Both the position numbers and the translations under genes were made by a program. Shown here piece after piece: positions 48,405 to 59,516 of a stretch of DNA of 64,000 nucleotides; within the stretch, counting starts at the first letter, position 1, and each line of letters opens with the position of its first letter. Source of the stretch: Brassica napus (lineage: Eukaryota > Streptophyta > Magnoliopsida > Brassicales > Brassicaceae); the NCBI RefSeq assembly GCF_020379485.1, contig NC_063446.1:11517597-11581596 (forward strand), read 5' to 3'. Below the pieces are notes generated by a model that was not told where the DNA came from, did not search any database, and saw only the letters and a list, made by a program, of their open reading frames with translations.

Positions 48405-49285
48405 TGGATCATGTATGTCTCCAAAAATTCAACTACTATGAGAAGGGATGAGTAGCCAATTCATATTTTATAAAGAAATTTCACATATAAAAGATCCAGT
48501 ATATGAAACAAATGCATTTTTTTTTAAAAAGGGTTTTCATTCATGAAACATGAAACAATTGCATACTCATACGTTCTTTGTTGGTGACTTTAATAAAACG
48601 AAAAAGATGTGGTTATATGTTGTTATTGTTTACTATATCAAACTGGAGTTAAATCAGACTTTAGTTTAGGGTTCACAAGGAGTACATTTGTCTTAGAGTT
48701 GTTTTAGAGGATAGAGAAGACATAAAAGATGTGGTTAAGTTATCAATAGTACGTTGTTGTTGTACTCTCCTTTGCAAAAGGTAGAAAGCAGAAGCAAAAA
48801 TCTAAACAAGAAGAAAGCAGACATTGAGAGTAAATAAATCGAAACTGGTAATATCTAGTGAAACCAACGTAAGGATCCAAGAACACGAAATAGCAAAAGC
48901 TCAGGAGCTATTAACTTGGACCTAAAGCAAGTAAGCTACCGAATGAAGAACGAGAGAGTTAAGAGTGTCAATGTTTCCACACGCTTTGGACTTGAGCCTT
49001 TTGGGTTAAGCGGAGTATTTCATTGGGTTTGTTAAAAGACTGCTGATTTTGGGTCCATTATAAAGAACTAATACTAAGGCCACCATAACAAGTATAAAAT
49101 GATAGAAAGAGCAAAGATGGTTTTTGTTTCGGAAATTCTCCTACATTTGTGAGAAATACACATTATACATGTTTTTCATATAGTGGTTACAATTATTAAA
49201 ATACATATAATTAAATATTAATACTTTATTAAAAAATTTAGGATCACATAAGTCTTCTCATGTCGTAATGTTCTCATTTGAGACT
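48405..49285. other. Intergenic downstream of GDSL gene
   Basis: No gene recognised. Confidence 0.4.
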
Positions 49286-49850
49286 ATCATTAACCCCCTT
49301 TTTTTTTTTACAATAAAATATTCACAGAGTCATATTAACTTTGTAAACCAGGTTGGTAACTCTGCATCCATGTGAACGACGATAGACGGTTGTTTCCTAC
49401 CACTACGTGCTAAGCTATCCGCCCGTAGATTCTCCGTCCGAGGTACATGAACGATGTCTGAGTTGAGGAAACTTTTTCGTAGAAGCTTTATATCTTTCAG
49501 ATAACTTTCAAATGCTGGTCATTTTTCTGGTTCCGAAACCATCTTCACAAATTGAGAACAATCTGTTGCAACCGTAACCTGAAACTGCCGTAAATTCTTC
49601 ATACATTTCATTGTCCAAATCAAAGCTTCCACCTCCGAATGCAGAGGTGACCTAAAACTCCAGTTTCTTAATTGGGTTCTTAGTTTCGGACGGTTTTTAA
49701 TTTTTCTTAGATTTTAACTAAGAAAAACTAAGAACCGTGTCTTAAATAAGAGATATAAAAACCATCTTTTAGCTGAAAAAGTGTAAAAAAACCTAAAAAA
49801 ATATCAAATCATGAGTTAAGAACCTTAGGTAAGAGACCGGGGTTAATGAT
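49286..49850. mobile_element. Candidate element with 12-bp inverted ends around a LINE piece
   Basis: ATCATTAACCCC (49286-49297) is mirrored by GGGGTTAATGAT (49839-49850). The right part contains mirrored CTAAGAACC/GGTTCTTAG words. No clear target duplication, so it could be chance or an old MITE. Confidence 0.45.
49341..49665 (-). pseudogene. LINE RNase H fragment
   Basis: On the minus strand it reads SPLHSEVEALIWTMKCMKN, TVATDCSQFVKMVSEPEK, a stop, then HVPRTENLRADSLARSGR and HMDAELPTWF. This is the plant LINE-type RNase H (RVT_3), with the acidic residues of SEVE, TDC and ADSLA still present. It is only the last part of the ORF and has one stop. Confidence 0.85.
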
Positions 49851-50332
49851 GACATGAGTCCATTATAGAATTATTTATTTATAGTAATATCAAACCATAT
49901 ATTTATGAATTGTTGCCATATGATAAGACACGTATCAACCTTAGTTTTGTGACTTTTTTTGTCTCACATTTTTATTATTTAAATGCAAATAGGTTAGTAA
50001 AATACGAAAAAGTGAAAAAGTTAGTAGTTGAATCCAATCAAGTATTTTTAAATATTATCATCATCATCAGATCGCCACTAACAACCATTGAATAACACAA
50101 AGGAAAGTTCTCATGCAATTTCGGAGATATTTGACCCCACAAAAGAAAATCAGGCGTTACTAACTTACTATATTATAATCTGTTATTAATATTAATATAA
50201 TTATTATCGTTACACAACACACATGAAAACACTAGAGAGAGAGACAAGAGAGAACAGGATATTTACAAAAGCAAAGTCAACTAAACCTTCTCTCTCTCCT
50301 CCCTTATTCTCTTTTGCCGGCGCCACCGCCAG
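49851..50332. other. Upstream region of the RKF3-like gene
   Basis: AT-rich, then GA/CT-rich (50231-50310) as in many plant leaders. No gene. Confidence 0.4.
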
Positions 50333-52195
50333 ATGTTTCTCCGTCGAACCTCCGTCGTCCACATCCTCCTCTTCTTCACCGCAGCATCCTCTTCCTTAGT
50401 CGCAGCTCAGAACTCTTCATGTCCTCTCGACTTCTCCATCTTACAACCTTTCAAGCGTCCAAGACCCGATGGCTCCACCACCTGCCAATACCTCCTCCAA
50501 GGCCTCCGTCTGGTCTACTCTCACCACCTGCGTCAGACAGGTTCATTCTCACCGCCTATCTCCTCCGCCTCCTCTTGCTGGGACGCTTTACAGTCCTCCA
50601 TCGCCGGGTTCCTCCCTCGCTTTGACGTCAGATCAAGATGCGGTTTCCAGACGCCGTGGATCTCTCAGGGGTGTATGAACATCACCACCAGGTCTCAGTT
50701 TGAAGCTCTGATCCCTAACTCAACGCTGAGCACGGCTGTGATGAGATGTAACCTCTCTCTTGAGAGTAATACTCCTTGTGCTTCGTGTACTCAGAGCTTG
50801 TCTGCGTTTCAAGCTTATCTCACTGGAGCTTCACTAGGAAACGTCTCCGACTGTACTGGCTTTTCTTCGATCTACGGCGCTGCTTTCGCTAACAGGTTCG
50901 GTCCTACGGATAAAGGAACTGCGAAATGCTTGTTTCTGCTTGATCTTGCTTCTTCTAGTGGCAGCGGCTCTGGTAAGAAGAAGGTGGTGAAGATACTAGT
51001 TCCGTTATTTTTTATACTTGTTGTAGCATCCGCTTTGATTCTATGGTACTATTTAAAGAGAAAGAGAGACTTCAAGATGAGGAGGATGAAGCTGAGGCAG
51101 CAGAGAGATAGTTTAGAAGCTGGAAGGCTAGACTCAATGAGCGAGAGCACTACTCTGGTTAAGTTCACTTTCGAGGAGATCAAGAAAGCCACCAACAACT
51201 TCTCCAGGCACAACATCATAGGCAGGGGAGGCTACGGTAACGTGTTCAAGGGAGTCTTGCAAGACGGCACTGAGGTTGCTTTCAAGAGGTTCAAGAACTG
51301 TTCGGCTAATGGAGACGCCAACTTCGCTCACGAAGTTGAGGTCATTGCGAGCATACGCCACGTCAATCTTCTTGCCCTGAGAGGCTACTGCACGGCGACT
51401 ACGGCTTACGAAGGTCACCAGAGGATCATAGTGTGTGATCTTGTGAGTAACGGTAGTCTTCACGACCATCTGTTCGGAGACTCGGAGACTCACCTTCCCT
51501 GGCCTCTAAGGCAGACGATAGCTCTTGGGATGGCGAGAGGACTTGCTTATCTGCACTACGGCGCGCAGCCGTCGATCATCCACAGGGACATCAAGGCTAG
51601 TAACATTCTCTTGGACGAGAGGTTCGAAGCCAAAGTTGCTGACTTCGGGCTAGCCAAGTTCAACCCCGAAGGAATGACGCATATGAGCACGCGTGTCGCG
51701 GGCACGATGGGATACGTAGCTCCAGAGTATGCGCTCTACGGGAAGTTGACAGAGAAGAGCGACGTGTACAGCTTCGGTGTGGTGCTTTTAGAGCTTCTGA
51801 GCGGGAGAAAGGCGATTGTGACGGACGAGGAAGGGCAGCCTGTGTCGGTGGCCGACTGGGCGTGGGCCCTTGTCAGAGAAGGGCAGACGCTGGACGTGGT
51901 GGAAGACGGGATGCCGGAGAAGGGATCTCCGGAGGTTCTGGAGAAGTATGTGCTGATAGCTGTGCTTTGCTCTCACCCTCAGTTACACGCGAGACCGACG
52001 ATGGACCAAGTGGTGAAGATGCTGGAGAGTAATGAGTTCACTGTTATCTCTATACCTCAACGGCCGATCCCTCTGGTGGCTTGTAGGGAGGAGATAGACC
52101 GGTCTGTTAGTAGCAGCAGTGGTTCTGGGAAGCTGACTAGCCCCACGGGTTATCAGGCCTTCTCCTTTGGAGCTGATGGACCTGGACACCAATGA
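50333..52195 (+). CDS. RKF3: Receptor-like kinase, SPARK-domain (RKF3-like)
   Basis: 620 residues, no intron. The signal peptide is at about 1-25. An extracellular Cys-rich SPARK domain follows to about 205 (SSCPLDFSIL; CWDALQSSIAGFLPRF; CMNITTRSQFEALIPNS). The transmembrane helix is at 219-241. The kinase domain starts at about 290: GRGGYGNV (297-304), Lys 318 in AFKRF, HRDIKASN (417-424), DFG (437-439), APE (463-465). All catalytic motifs are intact and the Arg before the catalytic Asp is present, so it should be active. The protein resembles Arabidopsis RKF3 (At2g48010, from memory) along its whole length, including the tail TSPTGYQAFSFG. That gene is not part of the At2g36200-36380 block, so this copy probably moved here. 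High GC compared with flanks; AATAAA near 52296 could serve as poly(A) signal. Confidence 0.9.
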   Translation: MFLRRTSVVHILLFFTAASSSLVAAQNSSCPLDFSILQPFKRPRPDGSTTCQYLLQGLRLVYSHHLRQTGSFSPPISSASSCWDALQSSIAGFLPRFDVRSRCGFQTPWISQGCMNITTRSQFEALIPNSTLSTAVMRCNLSLESNTPCASCTQSLSAFQAYLTGASLGNVSDCTGFSSIYGAAFANRFGPTDKGTAKCLFLLDLASSSGSGSGKKKVVKILVPLFFILVVASALILWYYLKRKRDFKMRRMKLRQQRDSLEAGRLDSMSESTTLVKFTFEEIKKATNNFSRHNIIGRGGYGNVFKGVLQDGTEVAFKRFKNCSANGDANFAHEVEVIASIRHVNLLALRGYCTATTAYEGHQRIIVCDLVSNGSLHDHLFGDSETHLPWPLRQTIALGMARGLAYLHYGAQPSIIHRDIKASNILLDERFEAKVADFGLAKFNPEGMTHMSTRVAGTMGYVAPEYALYGKLTEKSDVYSFGVVLLELLSGRKAIVTDEEGQPVSVADWAWALVREGQTLDVVEDGMPEKGSPEVLEKYVLIAVLCSHPQLHARPTMDQVVKMLESNEFTVISIPQRPIPLVACREEIDRSVSSSSGSGKLTSPTGYQAFSFGADGPGHQ

Positions 52196-52845
52196 GCTCT
52201 CTGTTTTTGCTGGTAACTTGTGAATAGTTGTTAGTGTGTACATTCATTTCATTCTTTCATGGTTCTGTCACTTAAGCATAAGATGTATCGCTCCAATAAA
52301 TTTATCTTTGTGTAATGCTTTCCTATCCAGAGAATTAAGTAGAGATAATAGAAATCTTACATGTTCGTATATCGTTTTGTCCTTTACTAAGAAGAAGTTG
52401 TAGATGAACTTGGTCTATTAGACTCTTCAAAGCCCCCACAGATCACCTATGATAGGGCCATCACCTCCTGTCAAAGATAATCATATCTCACACACCATAG
52501 TTTCAGTTTAGTTATCAGCTCAGGCAAAACAAACTAGTGAATTCATATACAAGTATAATCCTTATGATTGATAGAGGGCGGCTTATACAAAATACATATA
52601 CCATCGGTACACCCAGTCAGGGAAACTTCATTAATAATTGGAAATTATTAACTGACACATCAGCATCCTTAACATGATGAGCCTGCTTGTTCAGCAATAA
52701 CCTATGGGAAGTTCATCCGCGGCTGTGGAAGAGACCCGAGTTTCAATTCATTAAACCGACAACCTGGTTTAACTTTTGAAACCCGAAATATATATCGGGT
52801 TTGGCTATGGAAGCCGAAACTCTAAGAACCGGTTTATGCCGTTAC
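52196..52845. other. 3' flank of the RKF3-like gene
   Basis: 3' UTR to about 52320. The rest shows no feature. Confidence 0.4.
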
Positions 52846-52848
52846 TTA

Positions 52849-53836
52849 GGGGGTTGCTGGGAGATAGAATTTTAAGAATCCATTGTTATTGGTTTAAGAA
52901 TTTTTAAAATCCATTCAAATCTATTGTTATCCAAAAAGTTTAGTTATTATTGATTCTCTAATTCTAACTAAATCTAGTGTTATTGGGAGATGAATTCTAT
53001 TCATTTTTACTCATAAGACTCAACTTTCAAAATATCATATGTATCCATGTGATTTTCAAAATCCTTGTGATAAAAATACTAGAAAACAAAAAAATTATTG
53101 TTACCAAATATCTATTGCACGTTAAATCTAAATTATATGTTCAAAACTATAATTCATTACATTTATATACTTTTACATTTTTTAATATATAATTATTTTT
53201 TAAAATATTATATTTTTTAATATAAATAATAATAATTACATTTACAAATCTTAATAATTTTAAAATATTTTTTTTAAATAGTTTCAAAAAACAATTTCGA
53301 ATTTCAAAAAGAAAAAAGAAAAATTTCAAAAAAAAAAAATTAAATAGAAAAATTATAAAAATGTTCAAATTTCAAAAAAAATATATATAAAAACAGCTTT
53401 TTATTTTTTTTATTTTTTATTACTTATACATTTATACTGTAAGAGGTAAAATAGTCTTTTACATTTTTGATGAAACTTCTTTTGGTCATTTTCTTTTTTA
53501 ATGTTCTTTTGTGACAAAATCTTTTAAAATGGCTATTTAAGAAAAAATTGTTCAATTTTGTATGTATCAATATTATTTTATTTTTAATTTGAAAGCAAAA
53601 AATAAATAATCATGCTATATGATTTAGAAATAAAGATATTCTATATTTATTTTACAAAAAATGATAGAAAAGAGGTAATATAAATTCATGAAAATCTATA
53701 TCAATTTAAAAAAATTATGATCAAATTTCATAAGTCAATGTATATAAATTTTCATAATGCACATAACTTTTTAAATCTATCAACTCTCAAAATTCACAAA
53801 CTCTATACAAATTCATCTTCCAATAACCCCCCCCCC
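52849..53836. mobile_element. PIF/Harbinger (Tourist-like) MITE
   Basis: TTA on both sides (52846-52848 and 53837-53839) and inverted GGGGG-rich ends (GGGGGTTGCTGGGAG at left; GGGGGTTATTGGAAG read inward from the right). Inner words such as ATCCATTGTTATTGG match the element at 33359-34962. AT-rich core, no transposase. Confidence 0.75.
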
Positions 53837-53839
53837 TTA

Positions 53840-54495
53840 GTATTCGGACGATTCAGGTTCGGTTTGCTATATCAAAAAATTAGTGAAACGATAAATTAAT
53901 AATTATTTGTTTTTAATTATAAAAACTTGAAATATAATTTAATAAGATAACATAATAATGTTTTAAAGGTATGTATATTATTTAAAATTCATAATTAATA
54001 TATAATAAAATTTATGTAAATATAAACAAATATATAATTTTCATTCGTTGGGTGAGTCTATTCTAATTTGTAATACTTCAGAATATGTTAATATTAAAAT
54101 ACATATATATTTTACCATACATATTTCATTTACACTAAATAATATAATAAGAATAATTTAAATTTAAATTTATAAAATTTAATCAATAGAAAACTGTGAA
54201 AATAATTATTTTCTTATTCAAGATAATTTTTTTATTAAAATAATGAATTTAAATTTATTTTTTGTTTGTAAATTAATAGGTTTATATATTTTCTTATTAT
54301 TAATTTATAGTATAATTAAGGGTTGTAAAATGCTTTTCTTAAATTTAGTTTTAGTAAGTTTGCATGATTCTTAACATAAGCATCCAACTTTGACGAAGAT
54401 TTACAAATACTTCAGGTTCTATTTTGTACATTTTAGAAAGATCATAGGAAAAGTTTACGATACATATTTTAACCTTCCTAAAACTAGAAAGTAAG
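53840..54495. other. AT-rich intergenic DNA
   Basis: Nothing recognised. Confidence 0.35.
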
Positions 54496-54506
54496 CAAGA
54501 ATATTT

Positions 54507-54737
54507 TTTTTTTTTTTTTTTGATAATCCAGGGGTTCTCCGCTTCGCGGGTCATTCCCCTGGGCCCGGTCAAGCAGCGGTCCATTTCAGCCGGGAGGGCT
54601 TTACCTGGGCTGGATCGAACCCAGTACCGCTTTGGTGTCCAGAAGAGGCACGGTAGTTTCCGCATGGGGAGGGAATCGAACCCGGATGGTGGTTGCCACC
54701 ACAGGCCCGTCCTGCCACTTGGACTACCTCGTCCGGA
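54507..54737 (-). mobile_element. tRNA-derived SINE (copy A)
   Basis: On the minus strand it starts GGACGAGGTAGTCCAAGTGG (A box) and has B box GGGTTCGATTCC. A GC-rich body ends ACCCCTGGATTATC, followed by a poly(A) tail (54507-54521). A perfect 11-bp duplication CAAGAATATTT flanks it (54496-54506, 54738-54748). Confidence 0.93.
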
Positions 54738-55034
54738 CAAGAATATTTATTTTTATCCTTGTATAAAATTTATAATATACATTATAACTAATCTAGATCA
54801 ACAGACGCAATTTTTTCTAAATTCAATTTTAATATTGTAAAACATGTTAAATATTCTCATGATTGTATTAGTTTTTTTTTCTATTTTTCGATTTATATAC
54901 AATTTAATATTTTTATATCATTTTTAGGCAATTATATCCAACCTAATCTGACTAATTAATTCAAAGTTATAAAGAAACAAATTTATTATAACTTTTTTTT
55001 GTGTCATCAATTTTATAATAACTTATTTTGTCAA

Positions 55035-55140
55035 TCTATACTATTAAACACAAGACTTTTTTTTTCAGAGATTCCTTTGGATTTTGAGAGTATTTACAGT
55101 AACGCCACTGCATTTAAATTTTAATTAAAACTAAATGGAA
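55035..55140 (+). mobile_element. Helitron-like 5' end (orphan)
   Basis: TCTATACTATTAAACACAAG preceded by A is the typical 5' terminus of Brassicaceae Helitrons, followed by the family words TTTGGATTTTGAGAGTATTT. I found no matching hairpin-CTRR end downstream on this strand before 61 kb, so it is probably a truncated copy. Confidence 0.6.
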
Positions 55141-55217
55141 TTCTTAAGCTACCATAATCGTGTAACATTATTTACTTTAAATACAATTATATATCAACAC
55201 AATATTGCTAAAGTGTT

Positions 55218-55242
55218 ACATATATATATATATATATATATT
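55218..55242. repeat. (TA)n microsatellite
   Basis: Alternating TA run followed by poly(T)/poly(A). Confidence 0.8.
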
Positions 55243-55439
55243 TTTTTTTTAAAAAAAAATTCTTAGATATTACCAAAATATTTTTTCTCACTGTTAAGTT
55301 ATATAACTAATTAGGGTAAGTATTACACATTTATATTAATATAGTTGAAATTAGTATTGAACTTGGTAATTATTGACGAAATAATTATATTTTAAAAATT
55401 AGATCCATATTTGTAAATATATATATATATATATATGAG

Positions 55440-56068
55440 TAAGGCTGGGCAAAAAATTCGAATCCGAAAAACAGAACCGAACCCGATCCGAAAAAGTAGT
55501 ACCGAACCCAAAACGAAATTGATTAAATATCCGAACGGGTTCAAAATTTTGGTATTTAAAGAACCGAATCCGAACCGAAGTATTTTGGGTACCCGAATAT
55601 ATCTGAAATAAATTTATATACCTAAATATATTAATTATTTTTAGATTTAATGTATACTAAAAACATCCAAAATATATAAGATACTTTTAAGTTGTCTAAA
55701 ATATTTGAAAATATATACAAATAGTCAAAAATAAATATCTAAAATAGCTAAAATATATTCAAAACACCAAAAATACTTGAAATATCTATTGATTCTCTAT
55801 CAAAATATTGAAACCAAACTAATTTATATGTTAAGTTTAGGTATTTTAACATATGTTATTCAAATTTATATGTGATATTTTATTTTATTAATAGATTTTG
55901 AGAAATTTAAAGTATATAATGAATTTTAAATTTTTTTAAAATTATTTAAATGGGTTATCCGAACCCGAACCAAAATTTAGAAATACCTGAATGAGACTAA
56001 AATCTTTGACCCCGAAACCCGAATAGACCCGAACCGAATCCGAATGGGTACCCGAACGCCCACCCCAT
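55440..56068. mobile_element. hAT-like non-autonomous element rich in CCGAACCCG repeats
   Basis: Flanked by a perfect 8-bp duplication TATATGAG (55432-55439 and 56069-56076). Ends TAAGGCTGGGC and (reverse) ATGGGGTGGGC share 7 of 11 bases. Terminal zones contain many CCGAACCCG/TACCCGAA words; the core is AT-rich. Third member of the group seen at 22711 and 33792. Confidence 0.82.
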
Positions 56069-56076
56069 TATATGAG

Positions 56077-56628
56077 CTAGAAAAAATGGGTTACGTTTTT
56101 GTTTTGTTTTTTTGTTATTGATGATTCAAACTAACGTTTACAAGCTAAACGACTTGGGAAAAAGAAAGAACAACCAAGGCACCAGTAGGGACCTTACAAA
56201 CTCCAAAGGGAGACAAATAGAAATGAAACAGAGCATTAAAGAAAGAAGACAACTCTGTCCGAAAGACACTTTGGTCATAACTCCCTCACTACAGGGCTTC
56301 ACTTCGGATCTGAGGAGCTAACCACACCGGACCAAACCGGACAACATAAGACTGGTGACGCTGATCCCTCGTAATGGGTTACGTTTTTGTTTTGTAGTAG
56401 ACCCGAATGTTAAAATACACAAATAACGCTATAAATATTTAAATCGTATCATGCCGAAAATATGAATATAAGAAATCTATATATCTAGACAAGTAATCTA
56501 GATAGGTATATTCAATTCAGAAAATATTATGTCATAAATTCATATCTTGAGATATATATTGACATTATTAACTCATTTACTTGAATAGCAATCAAATCTA
56601 CATTAACGTGGATGAATATCACTTTTGG
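56077..56628. other. Intergenic between hAT element and SINE
   Basis: A short GC-richer stretch (56150-56350) and a repeated word GGGTTACGTTTTTGTTTTG at 56088 and 56374. No gene recognised. Confidence 0.4.
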
Positions 56629-56638
56629 AACACTCTCG

Positions 56639-56870
56639 ACGGGATGTGGTAGCTCGTTTGGTAAGGACCTTGGGGGCCAATTGTCATGCTCCCGGGTTCG
56701 ACGCCAGGCGGAGGGGAACTGCCCATCTTGTCATCAAATGCGGTACTGGGTGTTGAGCCTTGTCCCCAGCCCAGGTATAGCCCTCCCGGGTGAAGTGGAC
56801 CGCTGCCTAACCGGGCCCAGGGAATGATCCACGTAAGTGGGGAACCCTGGATTATCAAAAAAAAAAAAAA
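56639..56870 (+). mobile_element. tRNA-derived SINE (copy B)
   Basis: A box GTGGTAGCTCGTTTGG, B box GGGTTCGACGCC, a GC-rich body ending CCCTGGATTATC and a poly(A) tail (56857-56870). The target duplication AACACTCTCG is perfect (56629-56638 and 56871-56880). The 3' half closely matches copy A (54507-54737), while the head differs. Confidence 0.93.
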
Positions 56871-56880
56871 AACACTCTCG

Positions 56881-59188
56881 CCATTTTGGTGGTACGTTCA
56901 CCTCCTTTTTAGTTAAAAACATCTAAGCGTTCAACGCAAAACATATAACCAAAGGTAAGATAACTGTAAGCGCAAATCGAAATAATATCGCCTATATATT
57001 AATAGATAAACATTTAAAAAGTTATAATATATAGTTTGTACTAATTAAAAAAGTAATTTGCTGAGTTGTCAAGTAATTGGAAAGCTAATTTTTTTATATG
57101 GCGCTTTGAGAATCAATTGAAAATTTTGTTAGTCCAAAATTAATTTGCTAGATAATATTATATTATATAGTATGTCCATTATGGATCATCCATTTATCAA
57201 ATTGAAATTATTATATATTATTTCCTTAAATAAAACTTACGAAATTATCTAATGTGATTAAAATATATATGATAATTAATGATTTTAAATAATAAATATT
57301 TGCTAACAATCTGTATACTTTCTATCATTTTTGATTAATTATTTATTATTAAAATAAATTACACAATTATATTAATCATATAATAAAATTTTAGTTTTTT
57401 TTTATATATGTTGTATTTTGAATTTTTCAAAACGAGTATAAATTACTAAAACTGTTAAAAGTCTCACATAAACTTTTATGATAAAAGTTTAAACTTTTTT
57501 CTATAATAAGATACAGTGATTATAAAATCATATGAATAAATAATTTATTTTAATAGGTGTTTATGTTTATATATATATATATTTCATATCGTTTAAATTA
57601 AACTATACATCATATGAAAATAAATACTTATATTTTGATATCTACGTTGAACATATATTGAAAAGTTAATATTTTAATTTTGAAATCTTAATTGTTTTTT
57701 TTAAATGATTATAAATTATTGAAACCACTAAACATTCCATATTATAAAAAATCGTTGGTGTAAAATTTTGTTACACAAATATGCAAATAATCATAAAAAC
57801 ATATGAGTAGAAACCTCATTTAACAAATATCCATATTAAAATTATAATATATATCTATGTTAATATCATATACGATAGATAAGATTGATTGTTTTGATTT
57901 ATTTACCCTAAAATGATTGCGAATAAACAAGAACAGTCGTTTGATTTATATGTGCACGCCAATTTATTACATAATAGTAACTGATTTTTTAGTTATTCAA
58001 TATATAATTATTATTTTATTATTTCATAATATGCAGAAAAACATAAAATAAGTAATAAATATAAAATATTTATTCTGCACAAGTCACAGATCTTAACATA
58101 AGTATGTATTTCTTTAATAATTTTAAATCTTAAAAAAATTTACATCTCATGCCAAAACAAAATAATGAAATGAGAATAAACTCAAGATCAATATTTATAT
58201 CGCACAATAACTAAAATGAAAAAATGACACAAAAATGAGAAAAAAATATTGAAGATAAGATAAGATTGACACGTGAATGTAAATTTCTCATAACCATAAT
58301 TAACTTTAAATTGCTAATCATGATATAAAATCGAGCTGACATAGTTTCATTGTAACCAAATAGTAGGTCTGAGATTCTTCGGCCTAAACGTTAGGTTCTT
58401 ATGCGATAAGTTATTTTTTGACCTAAAATATTTTTAAAAATGGGATCAGCTCATCAGTAAACAAATTATGTAATTAATAAAAAAAAATTAAAAATTGTTT
58501 AAGGACCAAAAATATGAATTCGATCAAGAATATAAATTTTGTATTTTCATACGATATTTCTTAAATAATTTTCGTATAAATTCACCATGAGCCTAGTTTA
58601 AACAGTATTGGATAAACCAACCCCTCGTACAAAAAAGTAGAGCTTCCTGTTTAGACATTTCGAAATAATAATGGTCTCAATGTGAGTATGTGATACAAGA
58701 TATGTTAAAGGCAAAATATTATGGTTTTGTTGTTTTTAATTTTTTAATTTTTTTAGTTTACAAAAAAAAAAATTATCCTTATAATTGTATTTGTCCACTG
58801 TGTTGCGCTGAAGCTGCTTTATGGGTGTATGTATTGATTGCGATGAAAAGCTTTTTTATGTTGATGTATCTTTGTTTTGTCCGATGCCCATGCATATTGT
58901 GATTCCCGGTGAATTCTGGTTATATGTGTTGTGTTCTTAAGATACACCGTACACGGGTTGTGTGAGTAATTTATGGAGATAGTATGGATCGATTACATGT
59001 CAAACACAATTATAATCTTTTTTTTGAACTTAGCTTGACACAATTATAATCTTTCCAGTAAGATGAAACAGTTTGTTTGCTTAGGCTGCGTTGATGTGTA
59101 TCTGGTGCTTAGCATGATTAGCGGTTAAATATCCTTCCACAGTTTCTTAACTTTATTATATTATTATTATAACTGAAATATGTTTTAT
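56881..59188. other. AT-rich intergenic DNA
   Basis: 2.3 kb with no gene recognised. The small frame at 58690-58902 has no recognisable similarity. Confidence 0.4.
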
Positions 59189-59516
59189 AAATAAATTTTA
59201 ATTATGCATAAATAGCTGTGTCAATAAAAGAATGACACATGGAGAGATACTATCTCTAAATTGTCTGGAGAGGTTCTTGCTAAAGGAACAATTAGATATT
59301 TTATCACTTCTTCTTTCTTGTTTTTTTTATTTTTAATTATATTTTTGTCATATAGTTAAATTTTAACTATGCTTAAATAGCTGTGTTAATAATAAAACGA
59401 CACACGGAGAAATACTATCTCTAAATCGTGTGGAAAAGTTCTTTGCTAAAGAAACGATTAGACATTTTATGACTTTCTCTTTCTTGATTTTTTATTTTTA
59501 ATTATATTTTTGTCAA
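59189..59516. repeat. Diverged tandem duplication, about 160 bp per unit
   Basis: 59189-59351 and 59358-59516 align along their length (both contain AAATAGCTGTGT, ACTATCTCTAAAT and end AATTATATTTTTGTCA) with scattered differences. Confidence 0.8.

Noticed and set aside
50314..50625. Pro/Ser-rich plus-strand frame of 103 codons
   Set aside because: Alternative frame of the RKF3-like extracellular domain.
51134..51493. Minus-strand frame of 119 codons
   Set aside because: Antisense to the RKF3-like kinase domain.
53821..53836. Poly(C) run as a telomere or special structure
   Set aside because: It is the end of the Harbinger-like MITE, probably expanded by slippage.
54351..54840. Frames of 129 and 106 codons
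   Set aside because: Both run through SINE copy A, which is non-coding.
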